Assembly (NCBI GenBank): GCA_036272915.1 | Contig: DATAXV010000085.1 | Location: 1 to 5,804 of the forward strand | Source: DATAXV01 sp036272915 | GTDB taxonomy: Bacteria > Chloroflexota > Dormibacteria > Dormibacterales > Dormibacteraceae | Length of the DNA: 5,804 nucleotides | Reading direction: 5' to 3' | In this document: positions 4,222 through 5,804 of the stretch, in pieces | Position numbering within the stretch: the first letter of the stretch is position 1 | How the letters are laid out: every line of letters starts with the position of its first letter | Notes under the pieces: model-generated | What the model saw: only the letters and a program-made list of their open reading frames with translations | Told to the model about the DNA's origin: nothing | The model's database searches: none | Made by a program: the position numbers and the translations under genes

Positions 4222-5762
4222 TCCGAGTCCTCCTCGCCGATCGCGTCATCCCGCGGCGCCACCCGCTGCCAGGGGCGGAGGCCGTCCGGCGGCCGGTAGT
4301 TCACGCCGAGCGCGTCGAGTCGCGCGAGGTGCGAGCCCAGCCTCCGGCGGAAGTCGGCCAGGTCCCGTTCCGGCGGCGACCAGGCGACCTCGGCCAGGGC
4401 GCAGGCGCGGGGGAACGCCATCACCTCGAGGTCGCGCGGCGTGTCGATGAACTCGGTCCACATCCCGAACTGCGTCCCCAACACGCGCTCCCGCGCCTCG
4501 GCCTCCAGCTCAGGCGGAGCCGGCTCGTAGGCGTAGACCTCGTCCAGGCTGAGTGCCAGGCGCCAGCCCCCGGGCTCGGTCCGGGCGGGGGTGGCGCCGA
4601 TGGTCAGGTAGGTCCGGAAGAGCGGCGTCATGACCACCTCCTGGCCCATCCGCGCGGCGTTCAGGCCGTGCTCCTGGCTGCGCCAGCCCATGATCGTCGC
4701 CCCCGGCAGCGGCGCCTCCTCGACCACCTCGTCCCATCCGACCAGCCGCCGGCCCCGCTCGGCCAGGAAGGCGGCGATCCGCCGGGTGAACCAGGGCTGC
4801 GCCCTGGCCACGTCCTCGATGCCCAGCTCTCGCATCCTCCGCGCCGCGCGCTCGCTGGCCGCCCACTGCGTGGTCGGGCACTCGTCCCCGCCGATGTGGA
4901 CGTGGGGTCCGGGGAAGACGTCCATGACCTCCTCGAGGATCTCCTCGCAGAAGCGCAGGGTCGGCTCCTCCAGGTTGAGCACCTCCTCCATCACGCCCCA
5001 CCCGGTGGCGACCCCGACCGGGTGCTCGGGATCGTTGCCGAACTCCGGGTAGGAGGCGACCACCGCCTGGGTGTGGCCGGGCATGTCGATCTCGGGGACG
5101 ATCGCGATCTCCCGCTCCGACGCGTACGCGACGACCTCGCGGAGGTCGTCCTGCGTGTAGAAGCCGCCGTGCGGCGTCGCGTCGCCCCGGGTCTCCCGTC
5201 GCCAGGCGCCGACCTCCATCAACCGTGGGTACCGCCTGCTCTCGAAGCGCCAGCCCTGGTCCTCGGTCAGGTGGAGGTGGAACACGTTGAACTTGTGGAT
5301 GGCGAGGAGATCGACGAACCGGAAGAGGAAGTCCTTGGGCATGAAGTGCCTGCCCACGTCGAGCATCCCGCCCCGCCAGGGGAAGCGGGGCTCGTCGACG
5401 ACATGGACGCAGGGCACCTCCCAGCGGACACCTGGCACCGGCGCCCGGCGGTAGATGGCGGGGGGAAGGAGCTGGCGCAGGCTCTGGATGCCGTGGAGGA
5501 CCCCGGCCCTGGTCCCGCCGACGATGCGGATCGCGCTCGGGCCGATGGAGAGCAGGTAGCGCTCGGCGGCCATCCGGGGGTCGAGGTCGAGCTCGATCCG
5601 GCCCTCGGGGTTGGCGATCGCGGTGCTCAGGGGGAGAGCGGCGCCGGCGAGCTCACGGCGGAGCGCGGCGACCAGCTCGTCGGGTCCGCGCACCAGCGTC
5701 CTCGGACCGAGCGCAAACGTGCCCGGACGGCGGACCAGCGACAGCGGCCTGGGTATGAGCAT
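4209..5762 (-). CDS. Beta-N-acetylhexosaminidase, glycoside hydrolase family 20
   Basis: This 517-residue enzyme removes terminal beta-linked GlcNAc or GalNAc by the retaining, substrate-assisted mechanism of GH20. An N-terminal GH20b-type domain (about 1-120) opens with LIPRPLSLVRRPGTF. The TIM-barrel catalytic domain (about 125-460) holds WRGGMLDVGRHF (Arg130, sugar binding), HLHLTEDQGWR (162-172), PEIDMPGHT (His230) and HIGGDECP with the catalytic pair Asp293-Glu294. Pocket tryptophans are at 343, 360 and 435, with Glu437 in MWTEF. Where Streptomyces Hex has Tyr-x-Asp, this protein has Tyr385-Leu-Thr387, a possible specificity change. There is no signal peptide or membrane segment, so it is probably cytoplasmic and acts on imported chitin or glycan oligosaccharides. 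A perfect AAGGAGGT 6 bases upstream fixes the start. The gene reads in from the right side of the window; any operon partners upstream are not visible. Confidence 0.95.
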   Translation of the reverse strand: MLIPRPLSLVRRPGTFALGPRTLVRGPDELVAALRRELAGAALPLSTAIANPEGRIELDLDPRMAAERYLLSIGPSAIRIVGGTRAGVLHGIQSLRQLLPPAIYRRAPVPGVRWEVPCVHVVDEPRFPWRGGMLDVGRHFMPKDFLFRFVDLLAIHKFNVFHLHLTEDQGWRFESRRYPRLMEVGAWRRETRGDATPHGGFYTQDDLREVVAYASEREIAIVPEIDMPGHTQAVVASYPEFGNDPEHPVGVATGWGVMEEVLNLEEPTLRFCEEILEEVMDVFPGPHVHIGGDECPTTQWAASERAARRMRELGIEDVARAQPWFTRRIAAFLAERGRRLVGWDEVVEEAPLPGATIMGWRSQEHGLNAARMGQEVVMTPLFRTYLTIGATPARTEPGGWRLALSLDEVYAYEPAPPELEAEARERVLGTQFGMWTEFIDTPRDLEVMAFPRACALAEVAWSPPERDLADFRRRLGSHLARLDALGVNYRPPDGLRPWQRVAPRDDAIGEEDSDQSR

Positions 5763-5768
5763 CTCCCG

Positions 5769-5776
5769 ACCTCCTT
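5769..5776 (-). promoter_or_regulatory. Near-perfect ribosome-binding site of the GH20 gene
   Basis: AAGGAGGT on the - strand lies 6 bases before the ATG at 5762 and matches the 16S anti-Shine-Dalgarno fully, implying strong translation. A TACGCT at 5788-5783 could be a -10 box, but it would leave only about 20 bases of leader and its -35 region is beyond the window, so I do not call it. Confidence 0.85.
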
Positions 5777-5804
5777 CGCATCAGCGTAATCGGGGTCGGG
5801 GCCG

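Noticed and set aside
4329..5789. Long + strand open frame (486 codons) opposite the GH20 gene
   Set aside because: It mirrors GH20, whose catalytic motifs and perfect ribosome-binding site are clear. The + frame has no recognisable domain and is a shadow.
1..5804. CRISPR array, tRNA, rRNA, insertion sequence ends or a defence-type gene cluster
   Set aside because: I saw no regular spaced repeats, no cloverleaf-type sequence, no transposase motif and no nuclease or toxin family in either strand.

Overview
This window is GC-rich bacterial DNA with strong third-position GC bias in its genes. The nitrilase-family enzyme carries a 'YRKIHLYDAFG' motif that, from memory, is typical of actinobacterial members, and the TPP-enzyme gene looks leaderless. 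I infer an actinomycete-like host (Actinomycetota, less likely Chloroflexota). Nothing here fixes the taxon.

Layout, left to right. Positions 1-221 hold the 3' end of an unidentified + strand gene whose coding signal changes frame near a C run at 92-95. A small two-helix membrane protein follows on the - strand (164-451). Positions 452-933 contain no intact gene: a promoter-like site, several inverted repeats, and a patchy + strand coding signal (about 613-849) that looks like a decayed or mis-sequenced gene. Four well-supported genes follow: a carbon-nitrogen hydrolase (934-1734, +), a Bcp/PrxQ peroxiredoxin (1751-2206, -), an IlvB-like thiamine-pyrophosphate enzyme (2287-3924, +) and a GH20 beta-N-acetylhexosaminidase (4209-5762, -). 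Between the last two, 3978-4221 is a short unidentified + strand reading frame broken at a G run (4105-4109).

The genes alternate in orientation and are mostly single transcription units: hydrolase and peroxiredoxin converge on a shared hairpin, peroxiredoxin and TPP enzyme diverge from an 80-base spacer, and the broken small ORF and GH20 converge with a 13-base overlap. There is no sign of a shared pathway. The hydrolase (possibly removal of deaminated glutathione or another amide) and the peroxiredoxin could both be housekeeping metabolite or oxidant clean-up. The GH20 enzyme has no signal peptide and probably acts on imported GlcNAc oligosaccharides in the cytoplasm. The TPP enzyme lacks the usual acetolactate synthase partners next to it.

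I found no CRISPR array, tRNA, rRNA, insertion sequence, phage gene or convincing new system. The points most worth a second look are the two or three apparent frame breaks (two of them in homopolymers), the hairpin that contains both convergent stop codons, the altered pocket residue in the GH20 enzyme and the probable leaderless start of the TPP enzyme.
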